Assembly: GCA_016709025.1 (NCBI GenBank)
Contig: JADJEQ010000016.1
Span: forward strand, 124,001 to 188,000
Source of the DNA: Bacteroidales bacterium
Lineage (GTDB): Bacteria; Bacteroidota; Bacteroidia; Bacteroidales; Lentimicrobiaceae
Reading direction: 5' to 3'
Length of the DNA stretch: 64,000 bases
Position numbers and translations under genes: made by a program. Below, in pieces: positions 35,265-46,598 of this stretch. Numbering within the stretch: the stretch's first letter is position 1; each line of letters starts with the position of its first letter. The notes under the pieces were generated by a model, which searched no databases, had not been told where the DNA came from, and saw only the letters and a program-made list of their open reading frames with translations.

Positions 35265-36148
35265 ATGAACAATCTAGGTCAGATTTTGTGCTTCGGCGAG
35301 GTTCTCTGGGATAACCTGCCTTCAGGTGCGGTACCAGGCGGTGCCCCCATGAATGTTGCCCTCCACCTGAAGAGGTTTGGCATCAATTCATTCATTGCCA
35401 GCAGCGTTGGAAATGATGAAAAGGTGATAACCTTGTAGTCTTTATGGAGAACTCCGGCATGGATACACACCTTGTACAAAGACATGAAACACTTGCTACA
35501 AGTGAGGTTAAAGTATGGCTCAATGAACAGAACAATGCTTCTTTCGAAATCTGTGAGCCGGTTGCCTGGGACGATATACACCTCACGCCAGAGTTACTCG
35601 ATGCCGCAAGAAATTCAGCGGCCATCGTATTCGGATCGCTTGCTTCACGCAACGAGGCAACCCGGAAAACGCTCTCAGCCCTGCTGGAGTTGGACCTGAT
35701 AAAAATTCTGGATGTAAACCTCAGGGCACCATTCAACACGCGCGAAGTCGTTGAACCTTTATTAAAACATGCTGATATTGTTAAGCTGAATGACGATGAA
35801 CTGGTTATAATAGCCTCGTGGTTTGGCCTCAGCGGCAGCACAGCAAGTTGGCCGCACATCTATACAAAACCTTATCATTGGCACCTTGTTGGTGACACGG
35901 GGGATAAAGGTGCTTTCCTGATTCATAACAATGAAATATCCGAGCACAGTGGATTCAAAGTCAGGGTAGCAGATACAGTAGGCTCAGGCGATGCTTTCCT
36001 GGCCGGTTTTCTTGCTGCTTACGCAGATGGGAAGAATATGGATACCGCAATTACAGAAGCCTGTGCCATCGGGGCATTTGTGGCTACTCAATCAGGTGCA
36101 ACACCAGATTATACAAAAGATGTTATTAAAAACTTCTTAAATGATTGA
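35265..36148 (+). CDS. PfkB-family fructokinase (frameshifted)
   Basis: Cytoplasmic carbohydrate kinase that should phosphorylate imported fructose. It begins at ATG 35265 (NLGQILCFGEVLWDNLPSG, then PGGAPMNVALHLKRFG, the substrate-binding start of PfkB kinases). It shifts frame near 35420-35428, where one G seems missing (NDEKGDNLVVFMENSGMD is restored). It ends with ADTVGSGDAFLAGF, which holds the catalytic Asp and anion hole. Between about 35830 and 35905 the frame reads oddly (STASWPHIYTKPYHWHLVG), while another frame gives LLVTRGDKGAF, so two compensating indels are possible. It lies 83 bases after the transporter gene and 72 before susC. Confidence 0.85.
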
Positions 36149-36220
36149 GACCGTCTTATCAGAATTAAAAAAAGAATGTCCAACCATCATTAAACCAATA
36201 AAAACCAAAAAAACAAACCA

Positions 36221-39200
36221 ATGAGAAACATTAACACGAAAAAATTAAAAATCCGGTTCATCCTCCTGGTTTTTTTTCTGGGAATATCGGTAGTCAGTGC
36301 TTATGCCCAGGTTAAAGTATCGGGTACAGTTACTGATGCAGATAACCAGAGTACTATTCCGGGAGTGAGTATATCTGTTAAAGGAACCACCTTAGGAACA
36401 GTGACAGATATTAATGGTAAGTACTCAATCAGTGTCGATGAAAAAGCTGTGCTTTTGTTCAGTTTTATCGGTTACACCAGACAGGAAATTCCGGTTGCCG
36501 GCCAATCTGTAATAGATATAAGCCTGTCAACTGAAGTAAAGCTTTTAGAGCAAGTGGTTGTAACCGGCTATCAGTCGCAAAAAAAAGCAGATCTAACCGG
36601 TGCTGTAACTGTTGTGGATGTTAAGGAACTCCAGAAAATGCCAAATAATAACCCTATTCAGGCTTTGCAAGGCAGGGTTCCTGGTATGGTTGTTACAACT
36701 GACGGATCACCAAGTGGATCAAACGTTTCGATAAATATTCGTGGTATTGGTTCTATTAATGGTACGAATCCTTTGTATGTTATTGATGGTGTTTCAACTA
36801 CGTCAGGCATGCATGAATTGAACCCAAATGATATTGAATCCATACAGGTTTTGAAAGATGCATCTGCAGCTTCTATCTATGGTTCAAGAGCTTCAAACGG
36901 AGTAATCATTATTACAACTAAAAGAGCAAAAAAAGGTGATTTGAGTGTTACGGCAAATGCACATACCAGTTTTTCATGGTATGGCACAAAATTAAGTGTT
37001 CTTGATGCCCAGGGTTATGGGCAGGCAGTATGGCAAGCCAGCGCCAATGATGGTTCGCCTTTGGATAATTATTTAAGTTATAGCTTCGATTGGGGTTATG
37101 ATGCCCAGGGAAAAGCTGTACTGAATCAAATTTCATTACCTGAATATATTGATCCTTTAACGCGCACAATGAAGACTTCGGACACTAAATGGTTTGATGA
37201 AATATCACAACCGGCATTTTCGCAAAACTATGACGTTTCTGTTCTTCATGGAACTGAAAAAGCGAATTCAATGTTTTCGATCAATTACACTGATAATCAA
37301 GGTATTGTTAAAACAACCGACTTTTCACGCATTTCTGCCCGTTTAAATACAGATTTCAAAATGCTTAATAACAAATTAAAAGTTGGGGAAAACTTTACTC
37401 TGAGTACTACATCAGAGGTCCAGGATCCGGGAGTTCTTAATCCTTCATTACAGGCTTTGCCAATAATTCCTGTTCATACTGTTGATGGTATAGGCTGGGG
37501 AGGCCCTTACGGAGGTATGAACGACCGTCAGAATCCTGTTAGACTTTTAGAGGATAATAAACAAAATCATTACAATTTTCTAAGACTTTTTGGGAATGCC
37601 TATGCGGATCTGGAAATTGTTAAAAACCTGCATTTTAAATCAAGTTTAGGTTTGGATTACGGAGATTATTACAAAAGAGATATGCAGCTAACTTATGTTT
37701 CCGGTTATCTGAATAATCCGATCAATAGTGTAACCAGCATTCAGTCCCATTCTACAAAACTAACCTGGACTAATACACTGAATTACAATATAAAACTTGG
37801 CAATCATGTAATTGATGCTGTTGCAGGTGCTGAAAGGTTTAAACAGAATGATAATAACTTTTGGGCGAAACGCCAGGTTTTTGCTAGTGAAGATCCTGAT
37901 TACATGTACCTTGATGCTGGCACCGGGTTAAAAGATAACGGAGGTGCGGCAGTTGAATATCGCCTATTATCTTACTTTGGGAAAGTAAACTATGTATACA
38001 ATGAAAAATACCTTGCATCTCTTACATTAAGGTACGATGGTTCCTCGCGTTTTGGGAAAAATAATCAGTTTGGTACTTTCCCGGCATTCAACTTAGGCTG
38101 GAGGCTGAATAATGAAAATTTTATCAAGGATAATTTTGACTTCATATCCGATCTTAAATTGCGTTTCGGGTGGGGTAAAAACGGAAGTCAGGATTATATT
38201 AATGCAACTGCCAGCAAAACACTATATCAAACTAATTATAGCGGTGGCGACCCCACCTGGCGTGCGCCCGATGGCACTGCTTATGACATAACAGGGGCAG
38301 GATCAGGTACACTTCCTTCTGGCTACCAAATAATACAACGCAGTAACGATGACCTTCGGTGGGAAGCTACAACACAGACTAACATTGGACTCGATTATGG
38401 ATTCTTTGATCAAAAAATGTATGGCTCGATTGACTACTATCTTAAAAATACATCTGACATGCTTGTACAACCTGCCTATATTGGTGTTATTGGCGAAGGT
38501 GGTAATCGCTGGGTAAACGGTGCAAGTATGGAAAATACAGGATTTGAATTCCAGCTTGGGTATCGCGGTAAGATAGGCAATGATTTGAATTATGACTTCA
38601 CCGGGAACTTCGCACTATACCGCAACAAGATTACTGATTTGCCTGAATCTGTTGTAAACAATTACGGAGGAAATGGCACTACCGACAACATTTTGGGTCA
38701 TCCATGGGGATCAGGCTATGGCTATGTTGCAGATGGCCTATTTACCACCGATGATGAAGTAGCTAATTCTGCGGAACAACTCGGTAAAGGTCTGGGCCGC
38801 ATCCGTTACAAAGATTTAACCGGAGACGGAACAATTGATTCAAGAGACCAGACCTGGATTTATAATCCAAATCCTGATTTCACTTATGGTTTTAACTTTT
38901 ATTTCGAATACAAAGGATTCGATTTAACTGTGTTTTTCCAGGGAGTCGGCCCTGTTGATATTAATGTTTATGGTGTCAAATCGATGACTGACTTCTGGAG
39001 TATTAATGAAACAGGATCAAACAAAGGCACTCGTTTACTTGATGCATGGTCGCTTTCCAATCCGACATCCGACATCCCAGCCCTTACAAGTACCGATAGA
39101 AATAATGAAACCAGGTTTTCTACCTACTTTGTCGAAAACGGTTCCTACATGAAACTGCGAAATTTACAAGTAGGTTATACTTTACCAAGAACATTAACTA

Positions 39201-39355
39201 AGAAATTCTATGTTAATAACCTCAATCTTTATATAAGCGCACAAAATGTGTTCACTATAAAGAGCAAAGCATTTACCGGAGTTGATCCTGAAACACCTGG
39301 ATTTGGATATCCTATTCCTACCATGGTTACCACAGGGATTAAGGTTTCCTTCTAA
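36221..39355 (+). CDS. SusC/RagA TonB-dependent transporter (fructan PUL)
   Basis: Outer-membrane importer of 1044 residues, intact. Signal peptide to about residue 29 (VVSAYAQ), carboxypeptidase-D-like domain (VSGTVTDADNQSTIPGVSI ... LFSFIGYTRQEI), plug (LEQVVVTGYQSQKKADLTG; PLYVIDGVST; DASAASIYGSRASNGVIIITT) and barrel ending TMVTTGIKVSF. It is clearly a different paralogue from the one at 17673-20756 and lies in a much more AT-rich stretch. Fructan (levan or inulin) oligosaccharides are the inferred cargo, from the GH32 and fructokinase neighbours. SusD follows 29 bases downstream. Confidence 0.95.
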   Translation: MRNINTKKLKIRFILLVFFLGISVVSAYAQVKVSGTVTDADNQSTIPGVSISVKGTTLGTVTDINGKYSISVDEKAVLLFSFIGYTRQEIPVAGQSVIDISLSTEVKLLEQVVVTGYQSQKKADLTGAVTVVDVKELQKMPNNNPIQALQGRVPGMVVTTDGSPSGSNVSINIRGIGSINGTNPLYVIDGVSTTSGMHELNPNDIESIQVLKDASAASIYGSRASNGVIIITTKRAKKGDLSVTANAHTSFSWYGTKLSVLDAQGYGQAVWQASANDGSPLDNYLSYSFDWGYDAQGKAVLNQISLPEYIDPLTRTMKTSDTKWFDEISQPAFSQNYDVSVLHGTEKANSMFSINYTDNQGIVKTTDFSRISARLNTDFKMLNNKLKVGENFTLSTTSEVQDPGVLNPSLQALPIIPVHTVDGIGWGGPYGGMNDRQNPVRLLEDNKQNHYNFLRLFGNAYADLEIVKNLHFKSSLGLDYGDYYKRDMQLTYVSGYLNNPINSVTSIQSHSTKLTWTNTLNYNIKLGNHVIDAVAGAERFKQNDNNFWAKRQVFASEDPDYMYLDAGTGLKDNGGAAVEYRLLSYFGKVNYVYNEKYLASLTLRYDGSSRFGKNNQFGTFPAFNLGWRLNNENFIKDNFDFISDLKLRFGWGKNGSQDYINATASKTLYQTNYSGGDPTWRAPDGTAYDITGAGSGTLPSGYQIIQRSNDDLRWEATTQTNIGLDYGFFDQKMYGSIDYYLKNTSDMLVQPAYIGVIGEGGNRWVNGASMENTGFEFQLGYRGKIGNDLNYDFTGNFALYRNKITDLPESVVNNYGGNGTTDNILGHPWGSGYGYVADGLFTTDDEVANSAEQLGKGLGRIRYKDLTGDGTIDSRDQTWIYNPNPDFTYGFNFYFEYKGFDLTVFFQGVGPVDINVYGVKSMTDFWSINETGSNKGTRLLDAWSLSNPTSDIPALTSTDRNNETRFSTYFVENGSYMKLRNLQVGYTLPRTLTKKFYVNNLNLYISAQNVFTIKSKAFTGVDPETPGFGYPIPTMVTTGIKVSF

Positions 39356-39384
39356 TCATTTTAACAACATAAAAACAAAAGGTC

Positions 39385-41078
39385 ATGAAAAAAATATTTT
39401 TAATATTCATATTATTGGCAATGTTCGCTTGTAAAAAAGATTTTTTGGATGTTTCTCCAAAAGGTCAACTCAGCGAGGCGCAGGTGAAGGGTGGAACAGA
39501 GCAAATGGTAAATGCTGCGTATGCTTCACTTGGCAACGATCACTATAATACTCCTTACAGCCTTTGGCCATATGGCGATGTCAGGTCAGGCGATGCTTAT
39601 AAAGGCGGTCGCGATGAGGCTGATATCCAGAATTTCTATTTCTTTGAAATTTTTAAAAATGTTCGCAGCGATTTCGGCGAAATTGATGGTCAGTGGTACA
39701 TGTATTATGTTGCTATATCAAGGGCAAATGCTGCGCTTGCAAATCTTAACAATGTAACCGAAACAGACTATCCCGCAAAAATAACAAGGCAGGCTGAAAT
39801 GCGTTTTTTGCGAGGCCATTTTTACTTTCAGCTTAAAATCATGTTCAAATACATCCCTTTTATTGATGAAATGGTAAATACAAATGAGTATGCGAATATC
39901 TCGAACAAGGCTTTAACCAACGATCAGTTATGGGAGAAAATTGCTGAAGATTTTCAGTTTGCAGTTGACAATCTTCCTTCGTCACAAACTGAAACAGGAA
40001 GACCAGGCAAGGCTGCCGCTACCGCTTACCTGGCTAAAACGAAGCTTTATCAAGCTTACGAACAGGATGAAATGAACAATGTTACAGGCATTAACTCAGC
40101 CAAACTGGAAGAAGTAGTTTTGCTTGCTGACCAGGTTATTGGATTATCCAATTCATTAGAGCCCGATTTTGCAAACAACTTCATTCCTGGTGTAAATGAG
40201 AATGGAAGAGAATCAATATTCTCTGTCCAATACTCAAAGGATGATGGCACCATGTTCGGACGATTAAATTTTGGCGATGTTTTGGGTACACCACAAGGAA
40301 TAGGATGCTGCGATTTTCACAAACCAAGTCAAAACCTGGCAAACGCATTTAAAACCGGATCTGATGGATTACCCATGTTCGATGATTATAATAACTCAGA
40401 TGTGGATCCACTGGTAAATACTGTTGACCCAAGATTGAATCATACAATTGCAATGCCTGGCCACCCTTTTAAGTACGACCCCAATGTGATCTACCAGGAA
40501 AACTGGAACAGGACCCCGGATGTTTATGGCTTTTTTGCTTCCTTGAAAGAAAACGTACAAAAAGATAGTCCTTACATGGTGCAGGTTGGCCCTTTCTATG
40601 CCAATTCAAAAAACAGGATCATAATCCGCATGGCTGATGTTATCTTGTGGAAAGCTGAAGCACTTATTGAGTTAGGCCGGCAGGATGAAGCACTTTCTTT
40701 AATCAATGAAATACGTACAAGGGCGAAAAACAGTACGTCGTTATTGAAACAGGCTAATGGTGATTACGAATCAAATTTCAAAATGGAAACTTATCAGCCG
40801 GGAGTAAATTGTACATGGACAAAGGAATTTGCCCGCCAGGCACTCCGCTGGGAACGTCGTCTTGAATTCGCAATGGAAGGTTCTCGTTTCTTTGACCTTG
40901 TCAGATGGGGATTGCTGATACTTATCTGAATGCATATTTTCAATCAGAAAAGACAAAACGCAATTATCTGAAAGATGGGTTTTTTACAAAGAATCGTGAT
41001 GAATATTGTCCGATTCCTCTCAATCAGATCAGGTTTAGCCATAATTTGTACCAACAAAATTATGGATATATTGAGTAA
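39385..41078 (+). CDS. SusD/RagB family lipoprotein (fructan PUL; one frameshift near 3' end)
   Basis: Surface glycan-binding partner of the upstream SusC, about 564 residues after repair. The lipobox is LAMFAC (Cys16), followed by DFLDVSPKGQLSEAQ. TPR helices include AEMRFLRGHFYFQLK; the C-terminal part has IRMADVILWKAEALIELGR and RWERRLEFAMEGSRFFDLVRWG. At about 40908-40912 a run of four G appears one base short, giving a premature end at 40929. In the next frame the normal SusD ending continues (IADTYLNAYFQSEKTKRNY ... FFTKNRDEYCPIPLNQI) to a stop at 41078. Confidence 0.93.
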
Positions 41079-41133
41079 CCCAATTAACGCGTGAAGATTT
41101 AATTATTAACAGGTAATCCAAAATCATGAAGCA

Positions 41134-42543
41134 ATGAAAAAAAACAGTCTAAAATATTTTCTCCTGATGGGAACTATTCTCTCATTGATGAGTTGTCAAA
41201 AAAATGAGATTGAAATAACTCTTACGAAATTAGCCTCAGTATCTAACCTTCAATACGTTTTAGCCGGGGATACCGTTTTACTTACATGGAATCTTCCAAC
41301 CGGTTACGATACGCTGAATGTCACTGTAAATGATGGATTAGTAACAAAACAGTTAATAATGAATACAACTTCATACAAATTCGGAGTTGTTGAAACCAAT
41401 CACCCATATCGATTAACAGTCAAGATCAGTGATACAAAAGGCAATACCTCTTTAGGCGAAACTGTTGGGTTTACCCGTGATGGAGCAGCCCCAATCAAGG
41501 ATCCAATAGCCGAGCAAAATGATGAAGGTGTGTTAGTTTCATGGACTTTGCCCGATAAACCGGTTACAAATATCCATGTGGTATTCGGAAATTATTCCCT
41601 CGATTTGGGACCGACTATTACTTCACACCAATTTCCTGATATGGCTGCCGGTTCGTATTTAATCAGTTTTATAACAACTAACAGCGAAGGACAAGAGTCC
41701 AATACAGTCTTCTTCCCCTTTAGAGTTGGCCCTACAATGGTAGCCTATCTGGGTGTTTATAGCGATTCAACCACAATGCTTACAACCGCTGACGATGATG
41801 AAATAGCCGGAGCGGAATGGCTATTCCAAAATTATACCAGATCGCGTTATATTTCTTTCGCTCAGATACAAAATGGCTCAGTTGATTTAAGCCAATACCG
41901 TGTAATCTGGTGGAATTATGATGTTGAAACGGGGCATGATTTACCTGCCATAGCTACCGAAGCAAGTGTTGTGTCAAAAATTTCGAAGTACTATAAAGAC
42001 GGGGGTAACTTGCTTTTAAGTATATATGCAATACAGTATTTTTGGACATTGGAAAGGATGACGGAACCTTACTTTATGGGATTTGATGATGGAACTGGTG
42101 GCGAAAATCCTGATATTTGGGGCATAGGGGTAAACATTCATCAGAAACACGACCAAAGTGGCCATCCGTTGTTCAAAGGAATTGATATGACAACACAAGG
42201 TGATGGAAGGATTACATTCCCTATAATTGGTGCAGGTTGGAAGGAAAACCACAATGCCGTAGTTTTAAGAATTCCTGAGTACTATGGCATGGCTAATGAT
42301 GATGAAGAAGCTTACAACCGGTTTGTGAATGATAATAACTTAGAGTGGTTAGGTATGTGGGATGGAATTGGCGATTACTTTATGAGTGGAGTTATGGAGA
42401 TGAAACCTAAAGATGATTTCCAGGGAACGGGATTGTATATTGGGATAGGTGGAATTGAATTCCATCAGAACACAGGCAACCCTTATCAGACAACGATTGA
42501 TAAGCTTTATAAAAACGCCATTGATTACTTGAAAACAAAATAA
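41134..42543 (+). CDS. Surface lipoprotein, DUF4960-like (fructan PUL)
   Basis: A 469-residue lipoprotein (signal ending LSLMSC, Cys21). It carries one or two fibronectin III-like domains (residues ~30-200, VLLTWNLPTGYDTLNVTVN; VLVSWTLPDKPVTNIHV). A C-terminal ~260-residue domain (MVAYLGVYSDSTTMLTTADD; YRVIWWNYDVETGHDLP; YYKDGGNLLLSIYA) has a GATase/ThuA-like flavodoxin appearance. Proteins of this shape, often labelled DUF4960, occur after SusD in Bacteroidota fructan loci. A glycan-binding or sensing surface role is likely but not shown. It is intact, unlike many neighbours, and is followed by a strong terminator. Confidence 0.75.
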   Translation: MKKNSLKYFLLMGTILSLMSCQKNEIEITLTKLASVSNLQYVLAGDTVLLTWNLPTGYDTLNVTVNDGLVTKQLIMNTTSYKFGVVETNHPYRLTVKISDTKGNTSLGETVGFTRDGAAPIKDPIAEQNDEGVLVSWTLPDKPVTNIHVVFGNYSLDLGPTITSHQFPDMAAGSYLISFITTNSEGQESNTVFFPFRVGPTMVAYLGVYSDSTTMLTTADDDEIAGAEWLFQNYTRSRYISFAQIQNGSVDLSQYRVIWWNYDVETGHDLPAIATEASVVSKISKYYKDGGNLLLSIYAIQYFWTLERMTEPYFMGFDDGTGGENPDIWGIGVNIHQKHDQSGHPLFKGIDMTTQGDGRITFPIIGAGWKENHNAVVLRIPEYYGMANDDEEAYNRFVNDNNLEWLGMWDGIGDYFMSGVMEMKPKDDFQGTGLYIGIGGIEFHQNTGNPYQTTIDKLYKNAIDYLKTK

Positions 42544-42552
42544 TAAATATTT

Positions 42553-42589
42553 AACCTTCCGGATGAACTTCATCCGGAAGGTTATTTTT
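42553..42589 (+). terminator. Intrinsic terminator after the DUF4960-like gene
   Basis: Perfect inverted repeat aaccttccggatgaa / ttcatccggaaggtt (42553-42567 and 42569-42583) followed by attttt. It starts 10 bases after the stop codon and would limit read-through from susCD into the GH32 genes. Confidence 0.85.
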
Positions 42590-42610
42590 CATGCTTTTAA
42601 AACGCAATAA

Positions 42611-44174
42611 ATGAGCAGGATGACACTTTTTCTCTTACTTATAGCATCACTGGCGGTTTTTTCCTGTCAAAAAAACGATGAGAATGGCACTATCCTGGTT
42701 ATAAATAAAGATACAAGTGTTCTGGTTAAGCTAACGGAATCAGATTACAGACCCATATATCACTTTACACCGCCGTTTCACTGGATGAATGACCCTAATG
42801 GCCTGGTTTTCTACCAGGGGAAATACCATTTATTCTATCAGTTCAATCCTGATGCCAGTGTTTGGGGACCAATGAACTGGGGTCATTGTACAAGTACCGA
42901 CCTGTTTAATTGGCAAGATATGTCTATTGCGCTTACTCCAGATAACCTGGGTACCATTTTTTTCCGGCAGTGCAGTAATTGATGTAAACAATTCTGCTGG
43001 TTTTAAAACTGGCATTGAAGATCCGATGGTTGCCATTTTCACTCATGCAGGAACACAACAGAGCCAAAGTATTGCCTATAGCAATGATGGTGGCATGAGC
43101 TGGAACAAATACGCCTTCAATCCGGTATTGCCAAATCCTGGAGTTCCTGATTTCCGGGATCCTAAAGTATTTTGGTATTCGCCTCAGCAAAAGTGGATTA
43201 TGGTTTTGGCAGTCGGCGACAAAGTAAGCATCTATTCTTCTTCAGACTTGAAAAACTGGGTTTTTGAAAGCAACTTTGGAATTAACGTTGGAGCTCATTC
43301 CGGTGTTTGGGAATGCCCGGATCTGTTTGAACTGCCCGTTGAAGGAACTAATACTACAAAATGGGTGATGCTTGTTAGTTGCAACGGTGGGCCAAACGGA
43401 GGAACCGCAACTCAATATTTTGTTGGCGACTTTGATGGAAAGAATTACACAATCCAAACTCAGCCTATTACCTGGATTGACTATGGAACTGATAACTATG
43501 CCGGTGTTACTTACAATAATATCCCTGCTGCTGATGGAAGACGAATATTTATTGGCTGGATGAGCAACTGGAGTTATGCCCAACAGGTTCCTACAATTTT
43601 TTGGCGAAGCACTATGACTATGCCACGCTTCATTACCCTGGTTAATAGTGGGCAGGGTTATAAGTTAAATTTCAATCCGGTAGATGAATACAAAATATAT
43701 GAAGCAGATAGGCAGGCTACAATCGTCCAATTAGCTGCTAAATCAATACATATCGCTGATAATGAGATTATTAAAACAGGAAGCTATGAATTAAATTTCA
43801 GTGCCGATCTGAGTAAATCGAGTACGATAACACTAACATTAGGCAATTCTGCCGAAAGACTAATTATCACACTTGACAAAAATGCAGGTAATGTGGTTAT
43901 TGACAGAAGCCAATCAGGGCAGGTTGATTTCAACAATCAGTTTAGTCAGAAAATTTATTGTCCATTTGTACCAAAAATTGATCAGTTGACTGATTTTCAA
44001 ATATTCGTAGATAAAACATCTGTAGAACTTTTTCTAAACCATGGCGAAAAAGCAATGACAGCCCTGTTTTTTCCAAAATACCAATACAACGATTTAAAGT
44101 TAAAGAATAATACTGATTTGCTAGTGCTAAGTAACTTTAAGTTGAAAGGAATTAAAAAAAGCATTCAGAGATAA
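42611..44174 (+). CDS. GH32 fructan hydrolase lipoprotein, first copy (one frameshift)
   Basis: Levanase/inulinase-type enzyme of about 520 residues. The lipobox is LAVFSC (Cys19). The nucleophile Asp is in HWMNDPNGLVFYQGKYHLF, the transition-state stabiliser is in FRDPKVFW, and the acid/base Glu is in WECPDLFELP. The C-terminal beta-sandwich contains FQIFVDKTSVELFLNHGEKA. The frame breaks at 42957-42963, where a run of seven T appears one base too long; removing one T restores TIFSGSAVIDVNN. The anchored form would act at the cell surface or in the periplasm. Endo or exo action cannot be told from the sequence alone. Confidence 0.92.
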
Positions 44175-44252
44175 TCCAGGATTACCTGAATTCTTAGTAA
44201 CAAATTGATCTGCAATAGATTAATGTTCACCTTTAAAAAACAATTCCAAACT

Positions 44253-44744
44253 ATGCGGATTTCTTTTCTTATCATATTCCTCTGGCCATTACTGCCTTTG
44301 AACACTGTTGCTCAAACACCTGCTCAAACCATTCCTGAATTTACGTTTTACAAACTTGACAAAACTCCTTTCACTAATAAAAATGTTACAATTGGCAAAG
44401 AAGTTCTTTTTATCTTTTTTGATGTTACCTGCGATCATTGTCAGCATACAATCAGTACGTTAAGTAAAAGGATCAGCGAATGTCAGAAAATCTCAGTCTA
44501 CCTTATTTCCCTGGAAGAAAAAAGCGCAATAATTAATTTCTTAAATCAGTTTGGCAAAAATCTTATCAACCAAAAAAACGTTACAATTTTACAAGATTCA
44601 AATAATCAATTCATTACCAAGTTCTGTCCCAGGAAATATCCTTCTGTTTTCCTGTACTCTGCACAAAAAAAATTGCGTTTGTACGACGATGAAGATCAGT
44701 ACCTTGAAGATTTTTTTAAATTGATTAATCCATTAAAAAAATGA
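44253..44744 (+). CDS. Secreted thioredoxin-like (redoxin) protein
   Basis: A small exported protein of 163 residues from the ATG at 44253, which gives a good signal peptide (MRISFLIIFLWPLLPLNTVAQ); a longer start at 44205 is less likely. The core (VLFIFFDVTCDHCQHTISTL ... CPRKYPSVFLYSAQKKLRLY) is a thioredoxin/AhpC-TSA fold with a CDHC redox pair. It lies between two GH32 genes on the same strand, an unexpected place for a thiol-disulfide protein. A role in folding or anchoring the fructan proteins is speculation. Confidence 0.75.
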   Translation: MRISFLIIFLWPLLPLNTVAQTPAQTIPEFTFYKLDKTPFTNKNVTIGKEVLFIFFDVTCDHCQHTISTLSKRISECQKISVYLISLEEKSAIINFLNQFGKNLINQKNVTILQDSNNQFITKFCPRKYPSVFLYSAQKKLRLYDDEDQYLEDFFKLINPLKK

Positions 44745-44839
44745 TAATGAAAAGGTATATTCAGTAATGAAAAAATCGGATTGGTCAATGGATTGACCTT
44801 ACACAAAAAACTGAAGCCAAATAATATAACCCTGAAGTT

Positions 44840-46427
44840 ATGGAAAAAAAAAGACTCTTTCTTCTCATTCTTATTGCTTGCAACCTGTATTTCACTTCGT
44901 GTAAGAACACCGGACCGAAACTAACTAAATTACCGGCTCAATATGCTGAGCTTTATCGTCCTCAGTTTCATTTTTCGCCATCTGCCAACTGGATGAACGA
45001 TCCCAATGGAATGGTTTATTTTGAAGGGGAATATCACCTGTTTTACCAGTATTATCCTGACTCTACAGTTTGGGGGCCTATGCATTGGGGGCACGCGGTC
45101 AGTACTGACCTGGTTAAATGGGAGCATTTGCCAATTGCGCTGTATCCCGACAGCCTTGGCTATATTTTTTCGGGGAGCGCAGTTGTTGATGTGAACAATA
45201 CGTCCGGTTTTGGCAAACCCGGTAAACCCGCACTGGTTGCAATTTTTACCTATCACAATATAGAAGGTGAAAAGGCGGGCAGGAATGATTATCAGACCCA
45301 GGGAATTGCCTTTAGCAACGATAAAGGGAGGACATGGACCAAATATGAAAAAAATCCGGTGTTGAAGAATCCAGGACAGCGCGATTTCCGCGATCCTAAA
45401 GTATCATGGCACAAGGAAACCGCAAAATGGATGATGACCCTGGCTTCAGGCGACCATGTCTGTTTTTATTCATCACCTGACTTAAAGTCGTGGACGCTTG
45501 AGAGTGAGTTTGGTAAAAACATTGGAGCCCATGGTGGCGTGTGGGAATGTCCTGATCTGTTTGAAATGCCGGTAGCCAATTCAGGGGGCGAAAAAAAGTG
45601 GGTTTTGCTGGTGAGTATAAACCCCGGCGGGCCCAATGGCGGTTCAGCTACCCAATACTTTACAGGGACATTCGATGGCCATACTTTTACCAATGAATCA
45701 ACAGATATCCAATGGGTTGATCAGGGGAAAGACAACTATGCAGGAGTAACTTTTTCTGATATTCCGCCTTCTGATGGTCGTATCATAAGCATTGGCTGGA
45801 TGAGCAACTGGCAGTATGCCCAGAACGTGCCAACCGCAAAATGGCGCAGTGCCATGACTTTCCCCCGCTCATTAAGCCTAATAAAAGTGGGGAGCACCTA
45901 TAAACTTTGCTCAGAACCTGTTGAGGAAATTCAGTTGCTGCGTGAACAAAAGACGGAATTGAAACCGTTTTAATCAGCGGTACCAAAGATATGTTCCCTG
46001 ACAATAATCCGGCAACAGGTGCATTTGAAATAATGCTTGAATTTGCGATCAGTGAAAACGATCCGGAAACCGTGTTTGGTGTTGAACTTTCGAACGCTAA
46101 AGGAGAGCAGATGCTGATCGGATACGATAAAGCAAACAGCAAATTTTACATCAACAGGGAGAAAGCCGGCAAAAGCGATTTTTCTGCTGATTTTAAAGGG
46201 CTGCATACTGCCCCTTTCAGGCTCAGCGATACACTTGTTAATATGCGGCTGCTGATTGATGTGGCATCGGTTGAGCTTTTTGCCATGAATGGTGAAGTCG
46301 TGATGACCGATATTTTCTTTCCAACGGAAGATTTCGGAACATCCGGTTATTCAGCAACAACGGAGAGTCAATGCTGAAATCCGGAACGGTGTATAAGCTG
46401 ACTACCGTAACCGGAAAGAAAGATTAA
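44840..46427 (+). CDS. GH32 fructan hydrolase lipoprotein, second copy (two frameshifts)
   Basis: Second GH32 enzyme, a paralogue of the one at 42611. Lipobox LYFTSC (Cys21), nucleophile in NWMNDPNGMVYFEGEYHLF, FRDPKVSW, and acid/base in WECPDLFEMP. The catalytic five-blade propeller is intact to residue ~378. One base appears missing near 45955-45968; the beta-sandwich resumes as LISGTKDMFPDNNPATGAF and includes LLIDVASVELFAMNGEV. A second break near 46340-46350 precedes the likely true end (NNGESMLKSGTVYKLTTV) at 46427. Two lipoprotein GH32 enzymes with different barrels suggest an endo/exo pair, as in Bacteroides fructan loci. Confidence 0.9.
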
Positions 46428-46517
46428 TAAACAAAGGTGAGTGGTGCCTCAACAATACTCAATGTGTGTGAGTGTGATCACCTGTGGTGATTATTGGTTG
46501 GTTGGTGGTTGTCTGAA

Positions 46518-46565
46518 CTGCATTGCTCTGTTTATGAGCAATGCAGGCAGATGGCCTTTTTTATT
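46518..46565. terminator. Hairpin between the convergent GH32 and sensor genes
   Basis: Stem ctgcattgctc / gagcaatgcag (46518-46528 and 46536-46546) with a 7-base loop, followed by a gcagatggcc spacer and a run of T on the plus strand. It probably ends GH32 transcription and may work both ways. Confidence 0.6.
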
Positions 46566-46598
46566 ATAGGTATTTGATTATAATCACTAAGCTGTTTT

